In this document: piece by piece, positions 53,662 through 62,862 of the stretch
How positions within the stretch are numbered: the first letter of the stretch is position 1
How the letters are laid out: every line of letters starts with the position of its first letter
NCBI RefSeq assembly: GCF_017353515.1
Contig: NZ_JAFMPY010000009.1
Span: forward strand, 62,001 to 126,000
DNA from: Jiella sonneratiae
GTDB lineage: Bacteria > Pseudomonadota > Alphaproteobacteria > Rhizobiales > Rhizobiaceae
Direction of reading: 5' to 3'
Length of the DNA stretch: 64,000 nucleotides
The notes under the pieces: model-generated
The model's database searches: none
The model's input: the letters and a program-made list of their open reading frames with translations, nothing else
What the model was told of the DNA's origin: nothing
Position numbers and translations under genes: made by a program

Positions 53662-54594
53662 ATGCCGCCCCCGAACATCCGACAGCTTTCCGCATTCAAC
53701 GCCGTCATGAAGAGCGGATCGGTCACCGAGGCCGCCGAGCGGCTGTTCGTCACCCAGCCGGCGGTGACCAAGCTCCTGAAGGGTTTCGAGGAAGCCTGCG
53801 GGTTCACGCTGTTCGACCGCGGACAGGGACGGCTGAAGCCGACCGCCGAAGCCCGCCAGCTCTTCGCCGAGACCGAGAAGCTGGAAGCCGGCATGACCCG
53901 CATCGCGCGCCTCGCCGAATCCATCCGCAATCTCGAGCGCGGCGAGGTCTCGGCCGTCACCTTTCCCGCCCTCAGCATGCAGATCGCCCCGCAGGCGGGT
54001 GCGGCGCTGCTCGGCCGGCATCCGGAGATCGGCCTGCAGCTGTTCAGCCGGACCTCGCGCAGCGTCGAGGACACCATGGTGACCGGCAAGGCCGATTTCG
54101 GCATCAGCCTGCGGCCCTCGACCTTCCCGTCGCTGCGGGCCGAGAAGTTCGAGGAGATGTTCTTCTACGTGGCGATGCCCTCCGGCCACCGGCTGGCCGC
54201 GAAGGACCGGCTGGCGATGAAGGATCTCGACGGCGAACCCTTCGTCGCCCTGGGGCGGGAGGATCTGTCCTATCCGCTGATCGAGGCGGCCTTCCAGCGG
54301 GCCGGCTCGCGCTACAATCCGATCGCCGAGGTGCACATGGCCAACGCCGCCTGCGAGATGGTCGCGGAGGGGGCCGGGATCTCGGTCGTCCTGTCGATCA
54401 CTTCGGCCGGCCCGCAGGACCAGCGCCTGACCTTTCGCCGGTTGAGCGAACCGTTGACGATGACGTCCTGGCTGATCACCCCGAAGGGCGAGAGACTGTC
54501 GATGCTGGCGAGCGAGCTGCTCGCCGACATGCGGGCGCGGATCCGCCGGCTGCAGGAACCGGAATGCCTCGAGCAGGGCTCGGGAACCGGCTAG
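53662..54594 (+). CDS. LysR-family transcription regulator of module B
   Basis: A 310-residue LysR-type regulator. Helix-turn-helix: IRQLSAFNAVMKSGSVTEAAERLFVTQPAVTKLLKGFEEACG. The effector domain has EVSAVTFPALSMQIAP, HMANAACEMVAEGAGISVVL and a closing RLQEPE tail. ATG 53662 is preferred, because an in-frame ATG at 53626 is the first half of the operator palindrome and lies before the core. It is divergent from the nine-gene operon and very probably controls it. Confidence 0.92.
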   Translation: MPPPNIRQLSAFNAVMKSGSVTEAAERLFVTQPAVTKLLKGFEEACGFTLFDRGQGRLKPTAEARQLFAETEKLEAGMTRIARLAESIRNLERGEVSAVTFPALSMQIAPQAGAALLGRHPEIGLQLFSRTSRSVEDTMVTGKADFGISLRPSTFPSLRAEKFEEMFFYVAMPSGHRLAAKDRLAMKDLDGEPFVALGREDLSYPLIEAAFQRAGSRYNPIAEVHMANAACEMVAEGAGISVVLSITSAGPQDQRLTFRRLSEPLTMTSWLITPKGERLSMLASELLADMRARIRRLQEPECLEQGSGTG

Positions 54595-54869
54595 CGCTCC
54601 GATTCCGACGTTTGGAGGCGTCTCGTTGAAACCGCGCAGCGGAATGCCGGAATCCAAAGTCCACTTGCCGAGTTTATGATCCTGGTAGATTTTTCGAATT
54701 CGACATTCGATGCGGCGCCTCGCCCGATCGGGGCTGAAAACGTCAAAGTCGATCCACTGTTACCGGCCAGCGGCCGCATCCCGCCGTCATCTTGTTCCAG
54801 ATCAATGCGGCCCGGCGGCATTGCGGCAGGCTGGCTGCAACCAACGTCGCAGGGCAGGGTGGTCCCCCC

Positions 54870-56576
54870 GTGTATTTCCTCGCGCTCGCCACCGATTTCG
54901 ACGGGACGCTCGCCCATGACGGCGTCGTCGCGGCCGAGACGCTCGCGGCGCTGGCGCGGCTCAAGGCGAGCGGGCGCCGGCTGATCCTCGTCACCGGCCG
55001 CGAACTGCCGGAGCTCCTGCAGATCTTCTCCGAGGACCGGCTGTTCGATCGCATCGTCGCCGAGAACGGCGCGCTGCTCTTCGACCCCGACACGCGGCAC
55101 GAGACGCTGCTGTCGCCGCCGCCGCCCGCCGACTTCGTGGCGCGGCTGCGGGAAAAGGGCGTCGGGCCGATCGCGGTGGGGCGCGGCGTCGTCGCGACCT
55201 GGGAGCCGCATCAGAACGCCGTCCTCGAAGCCGTGCGCGAGGCCGGGCTGGAACTCCAGATCGTCTTCAACAAGGGCGCGATCATGATCCTGCCGCCGGG
55301 GGTCAACAAGGCGTCGGGCCTTCATGCGGCGCTGCGCGACCTGGAACTTTCGGCGCACAACGTCGCGGCCGTCGGCGACGCCGAGAACGACCACGCGCTG
55401 CTCGCCGCAAGCGGCTGCGGCGCGGTGGTCGCCAATGCTGTTGCGGCGCTGAGGGCGTCGGCCGATCTCTGCCTTTCCGGCGATCACGGTGCCGGCGTCG
55501 CGGAACTCGCCGAACGGCTGATCGCCGAGGACTTCGGCGTCGCGCCGCGCCGGAACGGCATCCGGCTCGGCACCGGCCGGGACGGCGAGGCGGTCTTCCT
55601 CGCACCCTACGACGGCAACGTGCTGATCGCCGGAGCGTCCGGAAGCGGCAAGTCGACCCTTGCGACCGCACTCAGCGAACGGATGGCCGAGCAGCGCTTC
55701 GAGTTCTGCGTCGTCGATCCGGAGGGGGATTATGTCGACCTCGAACACGCCGTCTTCGTCGGCACCCTCGCCTGCCCGCCGCCGGCCGGGGAGGCGCTGA
55801 AGCTCCTGCGCGACGACAGCGTCAATCTCGTCGTCAACATCCAGGCGCTGCATCGCCACGAGCGGCGCCTGCTCGCGGCGACGGTGCTGGCGCAGGTCGC
55901 CCGGCTGCGGCGGCGGACGGGGCGGCCGCACTTCCTGCTGATCGACGAGGCCCACGAGATCCTGCCGGCCGCCGCGCCGGACCACCCGCCCGCCGCCATC
56001 GGCGCGGAGGGCGGCACGGTCCTCGTCAGCGCCTATCCGCAGGCGATCGAGGCCGGCGTGCTCGCCGGCATCGCCGTCGTCCTCGTGGCCGGTACCGACG
56101 CGGCAGAGACGCTTGCCGGCATCGCGCGTGCCATGGGCCGCGAACCGCCCGCCGGCCTGCCCGTGCCGGGCGTGGACGAGATCCTCTACTGGAAACCGGC
56201 TTCGGGCGGGCCGGTGCTGTGCCTGACGGTGCCGAAGCCGCTGCAGATCCACCGCCGGCACCGCGGCAAATACGCCGTCGGCGACGTCGGCGCCGCCCGC
56301 AGCTTCTATTTCCGCGGGCCACGCAAGGCGATGAACCGACCGGCCCACAACCTCTACCGCTTCCTCGACGTCGCCGCCGAAATCGACGACGCCACCTGGG
56401 AGCACCATCTCAGGGCAGGCGACTATTCCGCCTGGTTCAGGCACGTGATCCGGGACGAGGACCTCGCCGTCGAGGCCGCAAGGATCGAGGGCGACGCGGC
56501 CCTGCCGCCGCAGGAGAGCCGCCGCAGGATCCGCAAGGCGGTCTGGCGCCGCTACGCGGCCCCCGCGGAGGACTGA
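54870..56576 (+). CDS. fusion of HAD-IIB phosphatase with a P-loop (HerA/DUF87-like) ATPase
   Basis: A 568-residue two-domain protein. Residues 1 to about 230 are a Cof-type HAD: motif I TDFDGTLAHD (DxD), motif II LVTGRE, a Lys in VNKASG and motif IV GDAENDHAL. Then comes a P-loop ATPase: Walker A GASGSGKST near residue 254, VVDPEGDY, and Walker B LLIDEAHEIL near residues 355-362, as in HerA/DUF87-type ATPases. The last 110 residues (HRRHRGKYAVGDVGAARSFYF, then HLRAGDYSAWFRHVI) are not assigned. GTG 54870 is chosen, since the HAD core starts at once; an upstream ATG at 54792 is possible. It is followed by the cation-ATPase gene after five bases. Confidence 0.75.
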   Translation: MYFLALATDFDGTLAHDGVVAAETLAALARLKASGRRLILVTGRELPELLQIFSEDRLFDRIVAENGALLFDPDTRHETLLSPPPPADFVARLREKGVGPIAVGRGVVATWEPHQNAVLEAVREAGLELQIVFNKGAIMILPPGVNKASGLHAALRDLELSAHNVAAVGDAENDHALLAASGCGAVVANAVAALRASADLCLSGDHGAGVAELAERLIAEDFGVAPRRNGIRLGTGRDGEAVFLAPYDGNVLIAGASGSGKSTLATALSERMAEQRFEFCVVDPEGDYVDLEHAVFVGTLACPPPAGEALKLLRDDSVNLVVNIQALHRHERRLLAATVLAQVARLRRRTGRPHFLLIDEAHEILPAAAPDHPPAAIGAEGGTVLVSAYPQAIEAGVLAGIAVVLVAGTDAAETLAGIARAMGREPPAGLPVPGVDEILYWKPASGGPVLCLTVPKPLQIHRRHRGKYAVGDVGAARSFYFRGPRKAMNRPAHNLYRFLDVAAEIDDATWEHHLRAGDYSAWFRHVIRDEDLAVEAARIEGDAALPPQESRRRIRKAVWRRYAAPAED

Positions 56577-56581
56577 CGCGG

Positions 56582-59446
56582 ATGGCGCCCGGCACGACGC
56601 GTCCCTCCGACGCGGCGCCGGCACGCCCGGCTGCCGCCGAAAAAACCGCCGCCACGAAGCAGCAGCCGGCGGGCGGCGACGCCGCAGCGCCCGGGCCGTC
56701 CGCGGAAGATCGCTGGCACGCCCTCGCACGCGACGCCGTGCTCGCGCGGCTCCGGGCGTCCAGTTCCGGGCTGACGGATGCCGAGGCGGAACGGCGCCTC
56801 GCGATCCACGGGCCGAACGCGCTGCCGCAGCCGAAGAGCCGCTCTCTTCTGTCGATCGTCCTCGGACAGCTGACGAGCCCGCTGATCTACCTGCTCCTCG
56901 CCGCGGCGGTGGTGTCGCTCGTCCTTGCCGAATACGACGACGCCGGCTTCATCTTCCTCGTCCTGACGATCAACACGGCGGTCGGCGCCGCGCAGGAGTG
57001 GCGTGCCGAGGCGAACACGGCGGCGCTGCGCTCGGCGATCACGACGGTCGTGCGGGTCATGCGGAACGGCGCCGTCCGCCGGCTGGATTCGCGGCGGCTG
57101 GTGCCGGGCGACGTCGTCGTTCTGGAGGGCGGCGACCGGGTGCCGGCGGACCTGCGCATCCTCGAAGCGGCGGAGACCCAGGCCGACGAGTCCTCGCTGA
57201 CCGGCGAGTCGCTTCCCGTCGACAAGGTGGCCGGCGACGCGCTTCCCCCCGACACGCCGCTCGCCGAGCGGCTGACCATGCTGTTCGCCGGCTCGACGCT
57301 GCAGCGCGGGCGGGCGCGCGCCGTCGTCCTTTCCACCGGCAGCCGGACCGAACTCGGCGTCATCGCCGGGGCCCTCGGCTCGCCCGCCGCCGAGCCGCCG
57401 CTGACCCGCCGGCTCGATCGCTTCAGCCGCCTGCTGGGGCTCCTGTCGCTCTGCCTCGTCGGCGCCGTCGTGGCGCTGCAGCTCGGCGTCGGCGCGTCGC
57501 TGCGCGAGACCTTCTTCGTGGCGATCGCGCTCGCCGTCTCGGTGATTCCGGAAGGGCTGCCGGTGGCGGTGACGATCGCGCTGTCGATCGCCACGCGGCG
57601 GATGGCGCGGCGCAACGTCATCGTCCGGCACCTGCCGGCGGTCGAGGGTCTCGGCGCCTGCACGGTGGTCGCGACCGACAAGACCGGCACGCTGACGATG
57701 AACCAGCTCACCGCGCGGCGGATCTGGCTGCCGCGACACGGCTTCGTCGAGGTGGACGGCGCCGGCTTCGAACTCGAGGGACGTCTTTCCCAGGGCGGCG
57801 AGGCCCTCAGCGACGAGGCGCATGGGGCCGCGCGTTCGCTCGCCCGTTCGGCGGCGCTCTGCAATGACGCCGATCTCGACCCTACGGCAGGGGCCGAGGG
57901 ACGCAGCGGCGACACCGTCGACATCGCCTTCCTGGTCCTCGCGATCAAGACCGGGCTCGACACCGGCGCGCTGCGCAAGGCGGCCCGGCGGATCGCCGAC
58001 AGGCCGTTCTCGGCCGAACGCAAATATGCCGCGAGCCTGCACGATCACGGCGACGGCCATCTGGTTCACGTCAAGGGTGCGGCGGAAGTCCTCGTGCCGC
58101 TCTCGGACGCGGAGGACCCCGACGCCGTGCTGGGCCTCGCCGAGGACATGGCGGGCCGCGGCTACCGCGTGCTCGCGGTCGCGACGAAGCCGATCGGCGA
58201 CGCCGCGGGGCCGGCGGGGCCCTCGGGCGAGGCGTGTCTCGGCGAACTTCGCGGGCTGACCCTCCTCGGCCTCGTCGGCTTCATCGATCCGCTGCGGCCG
58301 GAGGCGAGACAGGCGGTGCGCGACTGCCACCGTGCCGGGGTGGCGGTGAAGATGATCACCGGCGACCATGCGGCGACGGCGCTGGCGATCGCGCGCGAAC
58401 TCGGCATCGCCGACCGGCCGGAAGAGGTGGTGACCGGCCGCGAGATCGCCGCGGCCGCAGCCGGCCTCGACCGGCGCATCGCCGCCGCCAGCGTCTTCGC
58501 CCGGGTCGAGCCGGCGCACAAGGTGCGGATCGTCGAGGCGCTGCAGCAGGCGGGACATCTCGTGGCGATGACCGGCGACGGCGTCAACGACGCGCCGGCG
58601 CTGCACCGGGCCGATCTCGGCGTCGCGATGGGCAGGGACGGCACCGACGCGGCGCGCGACGCCGCCGACCTCGTGCTCGCGGACGACAACTTCGCCTCCG
58701 TCGTCGCCGGTATCGACGAGGGTCGCGCCGCCTACGCCAACATCCGCAAGGTCATCTACCTGTCGATCTCGACCGGCGCCGCGGAGGCGGTGATGTTCGT
58801 CCTCGCGCTCGCCTTCGGCCTGCCGCTGCCGCTGACCGCCGTCCAGCTCCTCTGGCTGAACCTCGTGACGAATGGCGGCCAGGACGTCGCGCTGGCCGCG
58901 GAAGCCTCCGAGCCGGGGCTGCTCGACCGTCCGCCGCGCTCGCCGCGGGAACCGCTGATCGACGCGCTGCTCGTCCGCGAGACGCTGCTCTCCGGGGCGG
59001 TCATCGGCCTCGTCTCGACCGCCGCCTTCGCCTGGATGATCGACCGGGGCTGGAGCACGTTCGACGCCCGCAACACGCTGCTCTTCCTGATGGTGGCCTT
59101 CGAGAACGTCCACGTCTTCAACTGCCGCTCGGAGACGCGGTCGGCTTTCCGCATCCCCCTGTCGGCGAACTGGGCGCTCGTCGCGGCGGTCGTCGGGGCG
59201 CAGGCGGTGCATGTCGGCGCGGCCTTCACGCCGGGCCTCTGCGATCTCCTGGGGCTGTCGCCCCTGCCGCTGTCCGAATGGCTGCTCCTCGTACCGCTCG
59301 CTTTGTCGGTGCTGATCGTCATGGAGACGGACAAGCTCCTGCGCCAGCGGCGTGCGAAGCGGAGTGCCGTCCCTTCGCCGGCGGAGCCCGGACCCGGGGC
59401 CGCTACGGCTGCGCGGCGTTCCGCTAAGCCGGGAGAGGCGGGATGA
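56582..59446 (+). CDS. cation-translocating P-type ATPase (P2 type)
   Basis: A 954-residue inner-membrane pump. The N-terminal 45 residues are Ala/Pro/Lys-rich and disordered, followed by a cation-ATPase N domain (ARDAVLARLRASSSGLTDAEAERRLAIHGPNAL). TGES is near residue 206; PEGLP near 322 in the M4 helix is typical of Ca2+/Mn2+-type pumps. Phosphorylated D366 is in DKTGTLT, and MTGDGVNDAPAL is near residue 665. The C-terminal half has further membrane helices (LLFLMVAFENVHVFNCRSE). The ion is likely Ca2+, Mn2+ or Na+. It is co-transcribed with the HAD-ATPase fusion. Confidence 0.9.
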   Translation: MAPGTTRPSDAAPARPAAAEKTAATKQQPAGGDAAAPGPSAEDRWHALARDAVLARLRASSSGLTDAEAERRLAIHGPNALPQPKSRSLLSIVLGQLTSPLIYLLLAAAVVSLVLAEYDDAGFIFLVLTINTAVGAAQEWRAEANTAALRSAITTVVRVMRNGAVRRLDSRRLVPGDVVVLEGGDRVPADLRILEAAETQADESSLTGESLPVDKVAGDALPPDTPLAERLTMLFAGSTLQRGRARAVVLSTGSRTELGVIAGALGSPAAEPPLTRRLDRFSRLLGLLSLCLVGAVVALQLGVGASLRETFFVAIALAVSVIPEGLPVAVTIALSIATRRMARRNVIVRHLPAVEGLGACTVVATDKTGTLTMNQLTARRIWLPRHGFVEVDGAGFELEGRLSQGGEALSDEAHGAARSLARSAALCNDADLDPTAGAEGRSGDTVDIAFLVLAIKTGLDTGALRKAARRIADRPFSAERKYAASLHDHGDGHLVHVKGAAEVLVPLSDAEDPDAVLGLAEDMAGRGYRVLAVATKPIGDAAGPAGPSGEACLGELRGLTLLGLVGFIDPLRPEARQAVRDCHRAGVAVKMITGDHAATALAIARELGIADRPEEVVTGREIAAAAAGLDRRIAAASVFARVEPAHKVRIVEALQQAGHLVAMTGDGVNDAPALHRADLGVAMGRDGTDAARDAADLVLADDNFASVVAGIDEGRAAYANIRKVIYLSISTGAAEAVMFVLALAFGLPLPLTAVQLLWLNLVTNGGQDVALAAEASEPGLLDRPPRSPREPLIDALLVRETLLSGAVIGLVSTAAFAWMIDRGWSTFDARNTLLFLMVAFENVHVFNCRSETRSAFRIPLSANWALVAAVVGAQAVHVGAAFTPGLCDLLGLSPLPLSEWLLLVPLALSVLIVMETDKLLRQRRAKRSAVPSPAEPGPGAATAARRSAKPGEAG

Positions 59447-59516
59447 CGACCGCGCTCGGCCGGCAGACGCTTGCGCCGCCGGCGCTCCCGCATGAGAGCG
59501 GCGCGGGCGCAGCGCG

Positions 59517-60500
59517 TCAGGGCACCAGCACGGCGGCGCCCTGGAACCTGCCGGCGCGAAGGTCGGCCAGAGCCTCGTTGGCGGCGGCGAGCGGATAGGC
59601 GGTGGTGGTCGTCCTGACTCCTGCCTCGGGCGCCAGCGCCAGGAATTCCGCCGCGTCCTGCCGCGTCAGATTGGCGACCGAGACGATGCTGCGCTCCTCC
59701 CATAGGAGGCGATAGGGAAATTGCGGGATGTCGCTCATGTGGATGCCGCCGCAGACGACGCGGCCGCCCTTGCGCACCGCCTTCAGCGCCGCCGGAACGA
59801 GCGGGCCGACCGGCGCGAAGATGATCGCCGCATCGAGCGCTTCGGGCGGCGTCTCGTCCGAGCCGCCGGCCCATGCGCAGCCGAGCGAAACGGCGTGGTC
59901 CTGCGCCGCTTCGTCGCCGGAGCGGGTGAAGGCGTAGACACTGCGGCCCTGCCATTCACACACCTGGGCGATGATGTGGGCGGCGGCGCCGAAACCGTAG
60001 AGGCCGATGCGGCGGGCCTCGCCGGCCATCTTCAGGGAACGCCAGCCGATCAGCCCGGCGCAGAGCAGCGGCGCTGCGGCGACCGGATCGTCGAAGCCGG
60101 CGAGGGGAAAGGCGAAGCCGGCATCGGCGACGACATGCGTCGCGAAGCCGCCGTCGCGCGTGTAGCCGGTGAGGACCGGGCGGTCGCAGAGGTTTTCCCG
60201 GCCCTCCTGGCAGTAGGGGCACGATCCGCAGACATGGCCGAGCCAGGGAATGCCGACGCGCGAACCGATCGCCGGGGCCTCGACGTCCGGCCCCAGGCCC
60301 TCGACGATCCCGACGATCTCGTGGCCCGGCACCAGCGGCAGCTTCGGCTGCGGCAGATCCCCGTCGACGACGTGGAGATCCGTCCGGCACACCGCGCAGG
60401 CCTCGACCTTGACGAGGATCTCTCCCGGTCCCGGCTGTGGATCGGGCCGCTCCTCGAACAGGAGGGGCGCGCCGATCGCGTGGAGAACCATGGCCTTCAT
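59517..60500 (-). CDS. zinc-dependent alcohol dehydrogenase
   Basis: A 327-residue MDR-family dehydrogenase. Catalytic zinc ligands in CAVCRTDLHV and GHEIVGIVE, the structural zinc lobe C-x2-C-x2-C-x7-C in CGSCPYCQEGRENLC, and the nucleotide-binding part GLYGFGAAAHIIAQV, where the usual GxGxxG becomes GFGAAAH. Alcohol is oxidised to aldehyde with NAD(P). Length and motifs resemble the AdhA-type zinc dehydrogenases of alphaproteobacteria. The start MKAM at 60500 has GGAGG upstream (60510-60514). It is convergent with the P-type ATPase gene (70 bases between). Confidence 0.9.
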   Translation of the reverse strand: MKAMVLHAIGAPLLFEERPDPQPGPGEILVKVEACAVCRTDLHVVDGDLPQPKLPLVPGHEIVGIVEGLGPDVEAPAIGSRVGIPWLGHVCGSCPYCQEGRENLCDRPVLTGYTRDGGFATHVVADAGFAFPLAGFDDPVAAAPLLCAGLIGWRSLKMAGEARRIGLYGFGAAAHIIAQVCEWQGRSVYAFTRSGDEAAQDHAVSLGCAWAGGSDETPPEALDAAIIFAPVGPLVPAALKAVRKGGRVVCGGIHMSDIPQFPYRLLWEERSIVSVANLTRQDAAEFLALAPEAGVRTTTTAYPLAAANEALADLRAGRFQGAAVLVP

Positions 60501-60639
60501 GACGAGACGCCTCCGTTTTGCCGCCGCAGGCCGGTGGTCCGTGCCGATCGGGCGATCCTTCCACGACCGCCGCGTCGCCGGTTTGATCTGCCGCAAGCGG
60601 CCTGTTTCGAATCCGCCGCGCCGCACGAGCGCGTGCCGC

Positions 60640-61662
60640 TCAGCCGGGCGTTTCGGCCGCCGCGCCGACGCCCGCATCGGGCGAGAGCACCCCGACGATC
60701 AGCCCGTAGCGCGTCTGCGTGACCTTCAGTTCGCGGTACCAGTCGACGACGTCGCCCCACGGGTCGTTCACCTGGGCGAGACCGGAGACGAAGGCGACGA
60801 TGGTGCCGACCTCGATGGCGCCGGTGACGGCGTAATAGCCGCCGACCGCGAAGATCGCGGCGACGCCGACATGATGGAGGAGGTTCATCAGGAAGTTCAT
60901 CGCGTATTTCAGCTTGAAGACGCCCATGTTCAGCCGGAACACCGTGGCGATCTTGTCGTCGAGCGGCAGGGGCGCGGCCGGGCCGGCATCCGCGACGATG
61001 TCCGAACTCAAGGAGCGCAGCGTCGCGATCCGCGCGCCGACGCGGCGGTTGATGGCGTTCTGCATCAGCGGCACGAAGAGAAGCTGCGGCGAGAGCACCG
61101 CCAGCGCCGCCAGCGCCATCATCGGCTCGAGATAGGCGAGATAGGCGAAGGTCGAGACGAGGATCCCGGCCGCCAGGAGCGGCTCGGAGAGGCTGACGCC
61201 GACGAAGCTGCCGATCGGCTCGACCTCGCTCAGCACCAGCGAGATCTCGACGCCGGTCGCCGCTCGCCCGCCCGTCACGCCCATCGCCCCCGCCTCGGCG
61301 AGAATGGCGCTGCGGAGCCAGCGGACGGCACATTCGCTGACCCGGCCGCGATAGACGTTCATGCCGTATTTCAGCAGGCCGAGGGCGAGGGCAACTGCCG
61401 CATAGAGCGCCGCGAGCTCGAAAATCGTCGCGAGGTCGCCGCCGGCGGTCGCATGGTTGACGATGCGCCGCTGCAGTTCGAGCGGCGCGAGGTTGACCAT
61501 GAAGACCGCGGCCGAAAGCATCACCAGCCAGAGCTGCTGGGCAAAGCCGCAGCGCCAGACGAGCCCGGACAGCGTCGCCGGAACGGTCCGGGACCCGGCT
61601 CCGGCGGAAAGCGGCCCGCATCCGTCCGCCCACCCGTTCGCATCGGCTCTTGCAATCGTCAT
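60640..61662 (-). CDS. ABC transporter transmembrane domain protein without nucleotide-binding domain
   Basis: A 340-residue membrane protein similar to the transmembrane half of exporter-type ABC proteins: about five or six helices with LLSPQLLFVPLMQNAINRRVGARIATLRSLSSDIV and VVDWYRELKVTQTRYGLIV, the segment that normally runs into the ATPase domain. The protein ends soon after this point, and no Walker A or signature sequence follows in the next 140 bases. It may work with an ATPase encoded elsewhere, or it may be a degraded copy. ATG 61662 was chosen; an in-frame extension exists. It lies in the same orientation as the ELM1 gene, 188 bases behind it. Confidence 0.7.
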   Translation of the reverse strand: MTIARADANGWADGCGPLSAGAGSRTVPATLSGLVWRCGFAQQLWLVMLSAAVFMVNLAPLELQRRIVNHATAGGDLATIFELAALYAAVALALGLLKYGMNVYRGRVSECAVRWLRSAILAEAGAMGVTGGRAATGVEISLVLSEVEPIGSFVGVSLSEPLLAAGILVSTFAYLAYLEPMMALAALAVLSPQLLFVPLMQNAINRRVGARIATLRSLSSDIVADAGPAAPLPLDDKIATVFRLNMGVFKLKYAMNFLMNLLHHVGVAAIFAVGGYYAVTGAIEVGTIVAFVSGLAQVNDPWGDVVDWYRELKVTQTRYGLIVGVLSPDAGVGAAAETPG

Positions 61663-61850
61663 CACCCGGAACCTCGGCACGGCCGGGCCGCCGCCGGGCC
61701 GCAGCGTCCGGCTGGCGCCGCACCGTGGCCCGGGCGTCGTCCCGGCATCGATCTTGCCGAGCAAACCCGCCCTCGCGAGACGACGCCTTGATCGGGGTCA
61801 AGCGGCATCTCGGCCGCGACCGGCGGCCGGCCCGCCCGCAAACGACCGTT

Positions 61851-62810
61851 TCAGGGCCGAAGGTCGCCGCGCCTCGCCATCTCGTTGCGGATGACGGCGG
61901 CGATTCGCCGCGATTCGTCGGGCGGTTCGTAGGCGTAGTCGTAGATCCTGCCCTCAAAGGGTCGGGTGAGGCCGAGCGTCCGGCTGAGATCGTCGTGGAA
62001 CCACTCGAACTCGTCGAACTTTTCGCCCGGAATTCCGGCGAGGTCGAAGACGAAGACCGGGCGCCCGGTCGTCGCCGCCTCGCTCGGCATGGTGACGGAA
62101 TCCTTGGTGACGAGGAAGGCGTCGGCCGCCGCGACGAAGTCGAGATAGGGGTTTTCCCCGCTGCGGTCCCAGACGAGGATCCGGTCGCTGCGGACGCCGA
62201 GCAGCCAGTCGAAGAGCGCCGGCGGCGTGCGGCGCGACGGCGAGGCGAGGACCGTCCGCCCCTCCTTCGCAAAACCTTCGATCGCCGCCTGCAGCCGCGT
62301 CAGGGTCGCGTCGTCGTAACGATAGGCCTTGGTCGGTCCGCCGACGAGGACCGCCACGACCGGCCCTCCCGACGGGGCCCACCGTGCCCGCGCCGCGGTG
62401 CGGCGGGCTTCGAGCATCGCCCGCGACAACTGGTGCGGGGCCCCGAGCATTTCGCGGTAGTTCGCGGGGGGCGAGGGGATCGCCCGAAGGTCGTGGCGGG
62501 CGGCGAAGACGAGGTCGAAGCGGTCGCCGAGGCCATCGTCCACCGGCTGCAGATGCACGGTGAACGGCCGGTTTCGGCAGGCCGCGGCGATGGCGGCGAC
62601 GTGGCGCGTCGCGAAGCTGCCGCAGGAGACGAGGATCTCCGGCTCGGGTGCGCCGGTGCGCCGCCAGTAGGGCGAGAGCGGACCCTTGCGCCATTTCGCC
62701 AGCCGCCCGTCGAGAAGAACACGGTGCGGCTCCGGGTCGAAATGGCGTGCGACGCCGAGGCTCTGGGTGAGGGTGCCGGCCTTCGGGTCGCAGACCGTCC
62801 AGGCGCGCAT
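61851..62810 (-). CDS. ELM1/GtrOC1-family protein (putative surface-sugar enzyme)
   Basis: A 319-residue protein of the ELM1 family, called mitochondrial-fission ELM1-like in databases because of a plant relative. Landmarks are WTVCDPKAGTLTQSLGVA near the start, ILVSCGSFATRHVAA, VHLQPVDDGLGDRFDLVFAARHD, AVLVGGPTKAYRYD and the final part LVTKDSVTMPSEAATTGRPVFVFDL, like GT-B-fold glycosyltransferases. In alphaproteobacteria it lies in lipopolysaccharide and surface-sugar loci. No reaction is proven. It is 52 bases after the sialyltransferase-like gene and in the kdsB operon. Confidence 0.8.
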   Translation of the reverse strand: MRAWTVCDPKAGTLTQSLGVARHFDPEPHRVLLDGRLAKWRKGPLSPYWRRTGAPEPEILVSCGSFATRHVAAIAAACRNRPFTVHLQPVDDGLGDRFDLVFAARHDLRAIPSPPANYREMLGAPHQLSRAMLEARRTAARARWAPSGGPVVAVLVGGPTKAYRYDDATLTRLQAAIEGFAKEGRTVLASPSRRTPPALFDWLLGVRSDRILVWDRSGENPYLDFVAAADAFLVTKDSVTMPSEAATTGRPVFVFDLAGIPGEKFDEFEWFHDDLSRTLGLTRPFEGRIYDYAYEPPDESRRIAAVIRNEMARRGDLRP

Positions 62811-62862
62811 CAGCGACCGCCCCCGGGGGCGGTGCTCCGGCAGTGCCGACGTGCCGGCGGCG

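Noticed and set aside
60501-60639. A nucleotide-binding domain for the ABC membrane protein, perhaps after a frameshift.
   Set aside because: Only 139 bases separate it from the alcohol dehydrogenase gene, and no Walker or signature motif is readable there in any frame.
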